64,000 nucleotides of DNA from Paragonimus westermani (taxonomy: Eukaryota > Platyhelminthes > Trematoda > Plagiorchiida > Troglotrematidae), in NCBI GenBank assembly GCA_008508345.1, contig QNGE01000106.1, positions 327,079 to 391,078 of the forward strand. The letters run 5' to 3'. Every line of letters starts with the position of its first letter. The first letter of the stretch is position 1. This document shows positions 22,929 through 35,299 of the stretch, one piece after another. The notes beneath the pieces were generated by a model. It was not told where the DNA came from and made no database searches. It saw only the letters and a program-made list of their open reading frames with translations. Position numbers and translations under genes: made by a program.

Positions 22929-25638
22929 GAGTTCAAATAACAACGGTATTTAGTCGTTGCAAACAAGTAAGTCCAGGGGGATCAATTGTTGCAGTTCTAG
23001 AGACGTTCATGTCGTGTAGAACACGCAGGGTAGTACGTAGGTGGACGACTTAAAATAGATAACAGGGGGGAGAACATAAGCGAAAAGTTTAAATTGCATG
23101 CGCAACCGTTTTTATAGCTGAAATCTGTCCGCAGAAGGTGAATGCTGATGTTGGTATACCGTTAATGTGTGGGTTTGGAATATCATGTGAGTGACTGTGG
23201 ACCGAATACTTAGGAAAGTGTGAAATATGTCTATTGTGCTATGGGAATATTTTTGTTTCAATGCATGAAAAACTTATATCGTGGGCGCCAAGCATTTGCG
23301 CCAATTTGATAGCGAAATACGTTGACGAGAGAGCTGAAGTTTTGTGAACTGGTAGATAGAAGAAATTAGCAACAAATGATTCAGAAACATACACCGTGTG
23401 AGTTGCATGTCATCTTTTTGAAATTTTGCGTTCCTTATTCTCTGAAACAGGTGCCGATAGTTGATAAGGTTGAGTGTTTATGATCACCCCCACGTGTAAC
23501 TGGAAACCACTTAAATTTGGAGGCGCTGTGGGTAAGTCAATAAGGCTGCAGCTGATGACCTCCAAACATAATGCGGGCGAAAGTCGGCGTGATCTGTTTG
23601 CCGTATATACTGCTTACCGTAATCCGGCGTAAGCTGCTTTGGCATTATGGTAGCAAAGAAATCAGCAGGATTTTGCAGTTGCATGACCAACGAGGGAATA
23701 GAATTTCATGTTTTCAGAAAAACTAAGAGGTTTAACGAGAAGTGAACCATTGTATCGCAAGAAGCCATCCGGGGTGACCCGTTCGACGGTCGGCCTACGT
23801 GCACTCTACAGCCACAACGTCACGACATATGGTTGGACACACTGACGTCTGCGCTCGACGGTCAGCCTACGCGCACCCCATAGTCTCAATAAAACGACGT
23901 GAAAATGGTGGTGAAATGCATACATTGATTGTATGTACATGTTATCATTATCTATGATATCCCCGAAGCCTCTTTGCTTTCGATTTCCCTTCAGTAGAAG
24001 TCCTTCTCTTGCTGTGTATGCTGGTCTTCAGTTAAGCCGTTTGTGGTATTGTAGGTGGGGTATCACTTACCGTTGCCAGTGACGTCTGTGTAGTCATTTG
24101 CCAACACTTTTACTCGGACCCACTTGCGTGAGGGGACAACGCGAAACTCATCTTCAGAGGTATCATCAGTAATTAGTGGTGCTGCACACGGTCTCTGTTT
24201 GCATTTCAACGTCAGAGGTTGTGCAGTGTCTGGATCAATGCAACTGAACAGGCATAGTTAATGAAATCATAACGTACCTGGCGAGGGGGTTTGTAACTGC
24301 CCTGTGCAAAAGTAGCTGCTGCGGTATACCGGCATTATTCATGCACTCCACATAGAAAAATAGCCGGTCCCCATAGCACCGATAACCGTTCGTATCAACA
24401 AGGTTACCACAATATCCACAGGGTGCCCCCATGTGAACATTCAATCCCCTACCTTAGCTGTTTTGCTTCCCAGGATGGAAGAAGGGGTGAGTCTGTGTTT
24501 GATAAAGCCGCCCCATCCGTCTCAATGGACTGGGGCGTGTAAGCTATGGTGGCCTTGGAAACGCGGCTTTCTGTCCTGGGGTTTACATCTTGCAGTTTGG
24601 CTAACCCGTGATGCAGCACTTTGTAGTCGGGTTAAAATTCACTCGTACCGCCGACCGTGACCTCTCGGCGGAAAATACTGCTCTTGTGCAGGTTGTATTC
24701 AGTAAGCCATCGTCGATTGACTAGGAAGCAGCCTAGAGCGAATGCGGTCATAGTTTACAACAACATGCTATGTGGATAGAAGTGCTTTTTGAATACGGAC
24801 GGCATACGAATATATACAGCTTCAGGCTACAGCGCCGAATGTGGAGTGATAGAGGACCTACTTGTGGCGGTTGGTCCCATGAGTGGCGTTGACGTTTACC
24901 ACATCAGAAAACTGTCTGAATAACCGCACTTACTCTCTGCGTGCGAAATATATGTGCGAGCACATATTGTTGTCGTCTCTGATGACACGCAGCACACCGT
25001 TTTTCTCTACACGATGCAGGATCAATGGCCTATTTTCCGCTACATCAGTGCACGCTAACCCACTTACTTAACGCTGGCGGTTTCACCCAACGACGGATGT
25101 TGCAACTATCCATGGTCCTTATATGCTTGCCATAAACATCCGCAGCAGACTGCCTCAACTCAGCAGCTGGTGTGTTGTGCTCGAAAGGATGCCTCGAGTC
25201 GTTTACTTCACTGTCTGTGAGCCGACGAATCCTTGGATGCGCATCGTACAGGAAGGCAGTTATGTCGTGGTTGTGCTCCAACGTGAAAGAGCTAACAACC
25301 AACCCGGTATTTCTCCCAACCACGTTAAAGCGTGATTGGCAGCATTTATCTAGGGAACTGTGTAATGGGAAGTATTTGAACTCAACCCACCAAACCAGTC
25401 AAAATCCACGGCTCTCGCTCTTACATCGCTTGCAGTGTATACAGCGGAACGCCATCTACCACATGAACTCAACGGCAATCACGCTCACATGATCATATTC
25501 TAGGCGTCCACTGCCTGATTTCTTGCTTGAACCAAGCACGTACAGAACACAGTAATCCTTCATGAACCTATCTCAGCAGCTTCCGAACTCGCTGGAGCTA
25601 ACAGACTCGTGACTCTCAAAGATATCTCTAGAACCCTG
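22929..25638 (-). repeat. Right arm of giant inverted repeat (MULE-derived)
   Basis: Mirror of 15475-18184 around an axis at 20556.5; the identical tract is about 22954-25632. Inner end: after a mismatch at 22953, four mismatches in 24 bases and then no similarity. Outer end: ACCCTG at 25633-25638 against CAGGGC on the left. No obvious 9-bp target duplication flanks the pair. The arms are far longer than ordinary MULE terminal repeats and include the transposase, so this is an inverted duplication rather than a normal TIR. Confidence 0.92.
24063..25623 (-). pseudogene. MULE transposase, decayed, right arm copy
   Basis: Same sequence as the left-arm copy, read on the minus strand, including its stops, its frameshifts and the Asn in the VNATHGTN block. 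Both copies are read toward the centre of the palindrome. Because the lesions are shared, the gene was already dead when the arms became identical, either through duplication after decay or through later sequence exchange between the arms. Confidence 0.72.
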
Positions 25639-26177
25639 CAAATAATCCCTCGCTTCAGAATGATATAATATGAAATTCAATTTCCCTGCGTCAGACGGAC
25701 AGAATATATATCATGGCCTGTCCCGACATTTTCTCTTCCAATTGTCTGCATTTTCGCGCATATTCCGGCGTGCTTCTCACATATGCGGCTAGATATGTAT
25801 TATTATTTTTATTATTCTTTAAGGGATCATCCTTGTAGTCGGTGGGCTGAACGTCTTTCTGATTCACCCAGTTGAATGTAGTTTGGTCAGAGATTTTCTC
25901 GACAAGTATCAATCTAATGGTTAGCCCTTACGCGCTTTCGTGGCATTGTTTCCCTTTCTGCATGCATGGATGCAGGCGCGAATACAATACCTCGAGCGAG
26001 GCCTAACGGACGGTTCTCCCATCAGAACTGAGAACTTCTGACTGTTTGAATGAGGTGGTTTCCATCAGTTGAAATGGACAGTAACCTGCCTTCTATTCAG
26101 CCGAATTGCAATGTGCCGTGGGTTGAAAGCGCCCTAAATCACGAATGCCAGATCAGTAAGTCAATGATAGTAGTACA
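25639..26177. other. Spacer between giant palindrome and repeat X, with a short repeat X end
   Basis: Bases about 25750-25795 (CGCGCATATTCCGGCGTGCT and the following TCTCACATATGCG) match the terminal motif of repeat X on the minus strand. The rest, including an ATTATTTTTATTATT run at 25800, shows nothing I recognise. A GCATGCATGGATGCAGG cluster of GCATG words lies near 25960. Confidence 0.45.
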
Positions 26178-26730
26178 CATTTTTTAACGCATATTTGAGA
26201 AGCACGCTCGGTTATGCGCGATCACTACAGATATTTAAAAACAATACAAAACGATAATTATACACGAGCACAAATGTGAGGCCTGCCGTCAAGAAGGACG
26301 TGGTCAAAAGGCAAATGAGTGTAGTTTATGAAACATTGACGCACGCAACAGAGAAGGAAGTGGTTCGCTCGCCTCACAGATTCAGTCCCAAAAAATGAGA
26401 TGTTACGCTAGTCTACTTTTTACAGAGTTGTGGGATAGGCAATTTTTTGAATGGTTCAAGGCCACCGCGGGAAGTACGTCCGAACACGCCTTTGGAGTGT
26501 TCCGCCATTGAGAGATAAAACTGGCGCCCGGAAACTGTCAAGATATGTCAGCTTCTGCGGAAAATCCCAAATCCAGCGAACGAATCGGGAGATTCTGACG
26601 CAGGATTTCGTCAATTGCTAGAAAAGGTCGGAACGTTAAACATCTCGCGAATTGTTCAGCTCAGACGCAAATCCGTGCGTGTACCCATCGTAGAACAATT
26701 CCTCGCTCAGTGGATGGTATTAGTATCGAA
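26178..26730 (+). repeat. Repeat X, copy A (unclassified interspersed repeat)
   Basis: Starts near AACGCATATTTGAGAAGCAC and runs to about 26730. Bases 26190-26553 are about 98-99% identical to the reverse complement of 30697-31063 (five differences counted: two 1-base indels and three substitutions). From 26554 to 26730 it is still homologous to repeat X copies C and D (for example the CTCGCGAATTGTTCAG-like block) but diverged. No open frame spans it, although short frames around 26600-26700 keep protein-like similarity between copies. The family is unknown to me. Confidence 0.7.
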
Positions 26731-26999
26731 AAATAGAATAAATATTTTACAGGTCAGATGCGTAGATGTGGGGTTATATCATTTGCCATGACAGACAATG
26801 TGTACGCTGAAATTTTTGACAAAGAACTCCTTTGATATTGTTATTTCCGCTCTGGTCATTAGAATGTATAACTCTCACTGTTGCTTGTTATGGCATTTTC
26901 ACATGCACTTGGCATTTGTTCGGGCAAACGGAGAATTTTTTCGACGGTTTGGAGGGCTACATGAAATGTGCTTGCGATAACTAAAGATTATATGACGTC

Positions 27000-29900
27000 G
27001 TTCTGTAGGAGTTATCAATGGGAGCCGAGTTCACCTTTCCTAGCAATTTGGACACTGCATATACATGAATAAACTCACGCCACTGAAACAATGCTGGGTT
27101 TGGTGAGCGCGCAGCAAGCCAAGTGCAAAATGGTCTTATGGGTGAGCCATATGACAAACCGTTCCGGGCAGGCTGTTTCCGAGGGGCGTTAGACAACGGG
27201 ATGGTTGTTTACGTACTACGTACCTGACGGCTGAATGTCTTTAGGACCACACTCAAACAGGTCACCAGGTGATACAGAGAGTTCGAAGATAGACATTGTG
27301 TTCGTTAACTTAAGATAGCTGTCCAAACCTATTTTGAAGCGCTGAATGTCGTTACTGGCTCTGACTCCATTTGGAAGTTCACTCCGAATGCAGGAATACT
27401 TTACAAGGAAGAAGTTTGCTTGTATACTTTTCCGGCATATCAGGGTTGACAAGGTTGAACCCTTAGTTCTTAGACTCTAGGAAGGGCTGTGTTGTAAGCG
27501 GATGGTAAACGCTGTGCTGATCGCATCCGAATGTATGAGTTTATACGGCAGCGTCAGGTTCAACTTAAGTTCACTCAAGCAAAGTGACTCAATACCAAGT
27601 TTTTCACAGCGCTGTCTGTAGGTGAACGAAAAAGAATATCCCAAAAATATTTTGTAAAAGATCGTTGAAGGTTTTCTAACACAAGCCTATCAAACTTTCT
27701 TAGATGATAGTAAATGAAAGTGCAATACTCGAGTTGAGGCCGAGCACAAATGTTGTAAAGCGTCAGCTTCACAGCTAACATATTGAACGTCGCTTTGATG
27801 CAGCCTATTTTCCTTTTAGTTTTCGCTATCTGGGAGCATACTTGTTCGGAGAATTTAAGGGAGTTTGGGTACCGTATTCCTAGTTCTCTGACCGAACTGG
27901 CTGTATCAATACTACAGCCATCTAGTGAGATGGAGCCATGGGGGTAATTTACAACCACGAGTGGTAATGTTCGATTTGTTCGCTGAGAACGACATCAGTC
28001 ATGTTCCGCACCACAACGGCAATGACTCTAGGTCCTGTCGTATATTTTGTGGGCAGAAATTGATGTTACTCTCCTGGCGGAATTTGTAAACGATTTTGAT
28101 ATCGTCAGCAAACAGAAAGGGCTTGCCATGTGTAATAACGTGTCATAAGTCATTTGTGTACATCAAGAAGAGCAACGGACTTAGAACGCTACCTTGGACC
28201 ATCCTACCATAGCTGGCTTTGGCGTGGAGCAGTGCTTTACTATTTTGACTGTCTGAGTGCGACCTTCAAGGTATGACGACAGCCAGCTAAACAAGCGAAC
28301 TTGTACGCCAAACGATGCTATTTTAATCAAGAGGCGCTTATGAGGCACACGATCAAAAGCCTTTTGCATGTCCAAGAGCAAGATAATAACCGCATTTCCG
28401 GCGTCGAGGGAGGTCTATATATGGTTTAAGAATTCCGGCTGACATGTCATGCAAGAGCGTTTATTAAGGAAACTGTGTTGTGGAGGGTTTATAAGGTTTT
28501 GTGTCCTTAAGAACTGAGTTATGTGCACCTTTATTATCCTTTCAAACATTCTCGAGCAAATTGATGTGTGGTTGATGGGACGGCAATCACTAACGTCCTG
28601 CCTCGGACTACACTAGTAACGAGGCATAATGATTGAGGTTCTTCCAGTGAAGAGGGAAGGTGCTGAATATAAGTGATAGGTTGAACAAATTGCGTAAGAG
28701 GATGGGTATATTTTCACTCGCCTGCTTGACGATCATTGGTAGGATACTATCTGGTCCATGATGGATTGATGGTCCAATGCTAGCTAACTGTGAACGAACA
28801 TTTTGAACATAAAGCAGAGCTTTTTCTATGTTTGACGGGAAATTAACAGGCGTCGAAGTGCTTTCTATGCTCAACGAGGCAACGAAATGTGAGCTGAAGA
28901 ATTCGCACATCGCTACAGAGTCATCAACAACGGTTTTGTCTTTGAGAGTAATAATTCTTATAGCAGGGTCCCTCAGGAAAGTTCTCCGTCTCAATATTTG
29001 CACTAATTTTGTGCGCGAGTTTCTCTACGTCCATATGACGGAGCTGCGTCGTAAGCTCTGTGTTTAAACATTTCGCTCATTTGCATCACCAGGGAAACGT
29101 CTGATGTTTTTGCGTACCTCGACTCAAGCATTTTAGGTCTAAAAGTCTCTTTCGCATTAAGGATTTCGCCTTGTGCATACGAGCCAAAAAGTTTTGAGTT
29201 GATGGAAGCCAAAACGTCCATAAAAAAGTTAGCTGCCTCATAACATCTCCGGCCGCCATGCTCGGGTCTGATATGAAAATAAGGTATTCCAATTTGAGGA
29301 TCTCAAAAGGGAGGAAAAGGCATTCGAGTCAATGAATTTGATCCGATGGTAGACCACAACTATCGGTCTGGTAGCCACATTGAAATCACACAGACATTTG
29401 ACGAAATTATGATCGTTTCCTGTAAATTTTTGTGGAAGAGATATCTCTAGGGACGAGACACGTTGGTGGATATGAGATCCAGTACATGCCTATCTGGTGG
29501 GCGTTGGGACATGTTGGTTCCAACCTTTCGTTTGAATGCACGAAAGGAAATTGACCCGTTTTGCCGGAGCAGAGAGTGAGGTCAAGGAGATATTAGGCAC
29601 ATTAAAGTCACCGCCTACTAGTTTGTGTTCACGGGGCATGTTGGACACATGATTCATCTCCATAAGGTCAGTCAACTCATTGTTAACATCATTAGGCAGT
29701 CTGTAGATGCATCTTATAAGTAGCTCGCGAGAACCAATGGAGAACATTAACCACAACGAGTCCTCGAGTTTATGAAGCACAGACTCATCAAGTGTTACTG
29801 CGGAGAATGGCTCTTTTAGGTGGATGATGCACCCTTCTCCTCGTCCGTTGAGACGATCCCTACGGAACATGTGATATCCTAGGATGCCCAGCTGACTGCT

Positions 29901-30260
29901 TGGAATGTCAGAGGAGCACCACTTTTCATTTACGAGAATGATATGAGTATTAGAGAAAAAACAGAGGGTTTGAAAATATGCTCCTCACTTACCAACGATC
30001 TTGCGTTCACTAGGGCTAAACTCACGAAATTCACTTTGTCCGTTGCAGCAGGTAAACTGCTTAAGTACTTCATGGCAGATGGAGTACTGGCTTGCGAAAT
30101 ATCAAATGGAAAGGCCTGATCTATGGAATGTACCGAGTTTCTGCTCATATTCGAGCGGATGTCGTTGAAGCTTGGCCCCCTGATAGGAGGTGCTGGGAAA
30201 GTGTCATTATGAAAGGATGACAAATCTGGACTTAAGTAACTCTAATTAGTCTCCTTGGTC
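27000..30260 (-). pseudogene. LINE (CR1/Jockey-like) ORF2, decayed, minus strand
   Basis: Non-LTR retrotransposon encoding an apurinic endonuclease and a reverse transcriptase. Read 5' to 3' on the minus strand: LVNARSLVSEEH near 30010 opens the endonuclease; LGILGYHMFRRDRLNGRGEG and LVGGDFNVPN fall in the open piece 29490-29870; linker frames follow at 29003-29221 and 28608-29003. The RT palm has LLDMQKAFDRVPHKRLL in 28181-28381 and an FADD box at 28101-28112. The thumb-like region at 27575-27958 has VRELGIRYPNSLKFSEQV and ARPQLEYCTFIYY, and FKIGLDSYLKL (27216-27452) closes the protein. Stops and frameshifts break every domain junction, including a stop right after TPTR at 29487. It lies between repeat X copies A and B. 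Nearly the whole ORF2 is represented, but 5' and 3' ends are not defined. Confidence 0.85.
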
Positions 30261-30599
30261 CGTAGGTGGTGGGAAGATATATCCCGATGACCCTGTTAAA
30301 GCTTTCAATCAGGCGTGGGAATTTTTATGAGCCGACAAACAAATCATAATCAAAACGTCTTATTAAGCCAGATTGGACAACATCAAAGTTTTGGCAATTT
30401 TCAGATCGTTACCTAGTATATAATGTGGAGACGACAAGGACATCGTCAAGCGCTTTACGTAAGCCGGAAACAGCAGACTGCTCGAGACCGAATCGTGTGG
30501 CACTAAGATAAAATTGCCGTACACTCCTCAACCAAATCTGCCGACGTTGCCTTTGAACACTGTTGCAGATTGGCACCATTACCTATCGAAGAATGATAA

Positions 30600-31076
30600 T
30601 CTGTCCATCCAAAAATGCATTAGGCTCAATAACAGCAATCGTTAATTTACCAATGCAATCGTTTGATGGATTTTGGGTTTTCGGCCATGCTCCTCCAAAG
30701 TTGACCTATCTTGACAGTTTCCGGGCGCCAGTTTTATCTCTCAATGGCGGAACACTCCAAAGGCGCGTTCGGACGTACTTCCCGCGGTGGCCTTGAACCA
30801 TTCAGAAAATTGCCTATCCCACAACTCTGTAAAAAGTAAACTAGCGTAACATCTCATTTTTTGGACTGAATCTGTGAGGCGAGCGAACCACTTCCTTCTC
30901 TGTTGCGTGCGTCAATGTTCATAAACTACACTCATTTGCCTTTTGACCACGTCCTTCTTGACGGCAGGCCTCACATTTGTGCTCGTGTATAATTATCGTT
31001 TTGTATTGTTTTTAAATATCTGTAGTGATCGCGCATAACCGAGCGTGCTTCTCGCGTATGCGTTGATAAGCATGTA
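30600..31076 (-). repeat. Repeat X, copy B
   Basis: Inverted partner of copy A. The 30697-31063 tract is almost identical to 26190-26553. Then at 30696 and below the similarity drops sharply, although words such as AAAACCCAAAATCC still align. The outer end reads GCGTGCTTCTCGCGTATGCGTT, the family's terminal motif. A minus-strand frame at 30971-31210 crosses this end and encodes THTREARSVMRDHYRYLKT; related but broken text occurs at the ends of other copies, so this could be either coding or chance. Confidence 0.7.
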
Positions 31077-34000
31077 TCGTTGTGATATGCCTTAATGATA
31101 TCCAGGTAACGATTTCTCCGGTTTTTTTTCGTTTCAGCTCTGTTATATTCTCCGAAAAACATAAATCGAACGGAGAAGACGTATTCCTCAAAATTCTTGC
31201 TGATTCTCATCCAGCAACTCGCTTTATCTGAGCGCCCTCTGATCTTGTTCCATTCTCAGTATGATTTACAAGTTGGCGCCTTGTCTACATATCTGGGTAG
31301 ACATATCACACTGATATCCCACGAATTCTAAACCACTCCACCTTCTTTAGGAGATTAATTGTGATGATCGATTACGGGGCTTTATGACACACCAACCAGT
31401 GGATATGTGATAGCTGCTTGAATACCGCTTACCCCGCGTCTTCGTGTAAACTCAACTGCTACAGTACGTTTTCTCTCGAGATGCTGTCATCATCAGCCAT
31501 TTTATCAACCAGCACAACGGAGAGGTCCAGGGTTTGAATTTTCTGATAATCCCTTTGATGGACGCCAGCGGAAGGCCGCAGGAAATTCTGTAGCTTCCCT
31601 TGAACACTCGTAGGGAAATTGTCTTCAGAGAGCTCGAAGCCCTTTAGCTCAGTGAGCACTGCAGAATCAGACTAGGATTATACGTGGTACCACTTCCGAT
31701 TTTCTTTCACACCTCGAGCTAATGTTAATCTCCAGGTGGTCGTGCATCGTTCTTTGGTTTGAAGGTAAAGTACCTTGCATGCACGTAGAGTAAAAAACTC
31801 TTCTATCCAGTTGTTTTCTTAAAAACTAGCCACGTTATTTCACCTCTCAAGCACCTCATCTAGTTTGCGTGTCCCTCGGCGAAGTTTACTCTATGGGCGG
31901 CGTCTAGACAATAGAACGTACTTTTTGTAAGATGCAGCATGATATGTTTAATCGGCTCTGATGTTCCGTTTACCGTAGCCGAGGGATGTATGCAGTTTCT
32001 GGGCTTTCCAATTTGGAGTAAATCACTGGCGTCCACATTCCTTAAAATTGCATGTTAACTTGTAAGTTAGAGAATATTGTTCGCAGCAGAAAACTTGAGG
32101 AACGGATGCACGATCACTCCTTCCGAGAGGCTCGCTTAGAATAAGCCAACAAACTTGCTATGTATCTGCTAGCTGCTAAACCAAGTGGTGAGTAAGCCTG
32201 CCGTATTATATCACGCAAGTCACGTCTCGCGCGCTGCATCAGCAGGCTGTCATGAAACAAACCTAGCAGCCCCGTTCCAAGACTGCTTGTTGAAGCTCAT
32301 TCTTTTCTCAGTAGTTGCCAATGGCGTCGGAGTCTTCAACGTCTGGCACGTAGTGCGGTTTTGTGGCACTAACCCTAGGAAGACCTATGAGCCACTCATC
32401 CTCGTTAACTCGCAAATCCAGGCTACGTCGCATATATACAATTAAGATGTTACGTGTATTCAACTTATGCACATTCTATTGACTAGAACGTCCGAAATGA
32501 AAGGACTTGAACTCCTTGGCCACAAATACCCTTTGCCTTTTAAAAGTTGCGCACATTCTCCCTGCTTTGTGTCTGGTCTACCATGCCCGTGACAACTGTG
32601 TCACTCAGGTAACAGTCCATCGTATTGTGCATCCACTTCGAGTCAAAATTCTGGGATGGCAATCATATTGTATTCACCGCCACGTCAACTGGTCAACGTG
32701 TAGCCTAAATTATCATATCAGACAACTTTCCCACCCAGCATCGCAAAAGGAAAAACCCGTTCAAGTGTCGTATAGATCGATAACTGATCCAGGGACCTAC
32801 TAATTTGCTGATGACATGCTTTTCAGCCTTGCGATGGAAGACGTGACTGCCTGCGACCACCCCTCAGGAGTCAGTCAAACGTCGACCAAAGCCAATAGAG
32901 ATGGAGATTGAGATAATACCTGATGAGATCCGAGTGTACGCAAACCGGGTGTTCTGTTAAACGGAGGCTGAATGCATTAATCGATAGGAGGAAAAAGAGG
33001 TAACAAACGAAATGAACGGCAGCACTGAAAGCTCCAGTAAGTCAATGAAACAGCCGCAACAACACGTGAAGGGCGCACAGTATACGTTCCTTGCCGTTTA
33101 CGGTGCGAAGAAAGGATTGTGAGCAAGACACACAGTCTTCGCTCTGTTTTGATGGCGGTTCGTGTGTGCTGTTCAGTAGTCTGGTTGCCTTTAATAATAT
33201 GTTTGGCGTCCACGCCAAACAATTTATAACGCAGCTGGTAGGACGATCATCGATTTGGGATTGCCATCAGGTGCGATGCACCCCGTCGCGGCGATTGAAT
33301 GATTCTCGGGGGTTCACCGTGACGTCCTTCCCGGAAAAGGCGATTTAAAATCCCGGAAATCATATGAGTTGTGTTGTTTGCACACCATGGCTCACGGCGT
33401 TAACTAAGAAACTTTGAAGAGTTCCTCTGGGGAATAGTCTTGTCGCCGAGTTCCCGTAAACGAATGCATGGATAAACTGGAGTGGGAACGATCGCATAGA
33501 CCGATATCGCGTTACACCAGAGACGACGGTACTCAAGACAGAACAGTTTAGCTAAGTTTGTTTCAAGTGTTGAGACAACCGGTGCAATGCTGCAACTCGT
33601 TTAGTGGAGCGTCGCTCAACTCGCTCAGATAGGACGTATGTAATGTGGAGAGGCTTGTGTAATCAGTTCCAGTTGACAGTCAGACGAGACAAAATCAATA
33701 GGGGTGTATTCAGTGCGAATAACCAGGATTCTCTCCATTCGTCACGATATATCATCGGCTGCATGTGCCTGCTTAGATGTACTGTGGGGTTCCGTTAAAT
33801 CTACTTGTATAACCACCCCCAGATTGCGCTATTGTGGCCCAGAAAGAAAGGAGGTGCCAGCCGTGTAGTACGTTCATACGTTACGTTGGCGAGCGTGCGG
33901 AAGTGGGACTGTGCTATGTCCGCGCTCTGACGTAAACCAGATTTCTTTATCTAGGAGACGTGGATGGAGAGTAAGCTAGTGGCTCACGAGTAGCCCAGAA

Positions 34001-35299
34001 GAAATTCCTTTGATTCGAAGGGAAAGAAAGTGTCCGCTTGCAAATGTTGTCGGATCCGGTCGTCCACTAGGCCTTCTCGGCTCCTGAGGTAGTCGTCAGC
34101 AACGCAGCCAGACGATGGTTTGCAGCGTTGTCACAGTCCTCACCTTCAGGAACAGGCGTCGCATCAAATCATTTCCATCTCATGTAGACCACATTCTCCA
34201 TCAGCGAGTAGCCGAGGCGGAAATGATATGAGACTGCCGGAGAATCAGCGAATTCTATGAAGGAGCTAGGCGGAATATAAGTGGTGCCCTCTGACCTGTG
34301 AAGTACCGACCATGTGAGCTTCCCGGGCACGTTGGCTGGGGATGTCAAGAAAATCTAGAAGGATTGCTCAGAATCAAGTAAAGCGAGTCAGTTATTTACC
34401 AACACTGCCTATGGATTGGTGGCATTAGCACAGGTTGCTCTAGTGTTGGATTACTTCTAACCTGTCATAATGGTGACAATTCGTATGCCTGTCTTTGAAA
34501 TGGATATACCTGACCAGTGCTTTTGAAGTTCCTTGAAACTCTTCTGACCAAATAGCCGGGTCATATTGAAAACCGGCCCAATTACATTTAACAGTTACGT
34601 TGCATTCGAAGCATGTTGCTTCGTAGCTCAGACAAGCATGCTGGGTACGCCCTGACTGGAAGTGGCTGGAAAGTAAACCACACCTAGCTCTGCCGACGCC
34701 AGGGGCGTTCAAGTTTCCGCAGCGAAACTCATGGTTACCGCCAAAATCGCATCCCCTAGACCTCAACAAATTACTCAGTGAACCAAAACGTTGACTGGAA
34801 AGAATCCAAAACCTGAGCCATACAAAATTACCCAATGCACTAGCAAAAGCAGCTTAACCCCTAATAATGACACAGTTCCACGAGCAAGGTCATCTACTTC
34901 CTATTAGTAACATTGCCCTCCATTAACTCTAGTAACTGGAAGCAGCAACTGCAAGTCCAAAACATCCGAACAATTCTCCAAGCCAGCGGTAAGAACTGTA
35001 CAGTGGTTACTAAGGAATACTGTTTCGGATTGCCAATATAAGGGTATATCAAAAATACTTGACAAGCTCCGTGAATCTAATTGTAAGAACCACATTTTAG
35101 GGAAAATGTTTCACAGGGAAACTGTATAATTTGACCCCCACTACTGTCAAGTCAACCTACTACTACATTAGGGGTCGCGGTCGCCATCCATTATCCTATA
35201 GTACCGTAGTAACTCATCTTCTTACTCAAAATGTGGGTGCCACGAGGAACCGGACTTTTAAAATTTATACCTCGGCAACTACGTCGCCACCTGGTAACG
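31077..35299. other. 4.2 kb without a recognised gene
   Basis: Open frames here do not resemble any family I can name. The largest are a minus-strand frame of 131 codons (34440-34835, Cys/His-rich but no regular spacing) and a minus-strand frame of 66 codons (31459-31659). No RNA gene or long repeat is visible. DNA from about 34900 may already belong to the 5' region of the LINE that follows. Confidence 0.4.

Noticed and set aside
34440..34835. 131-codon minus-strand frame rich in Cys and His
   Set aside because: Spacing of Cys/His is irregular, no family is recognised and no homologous copy is seen in the window.
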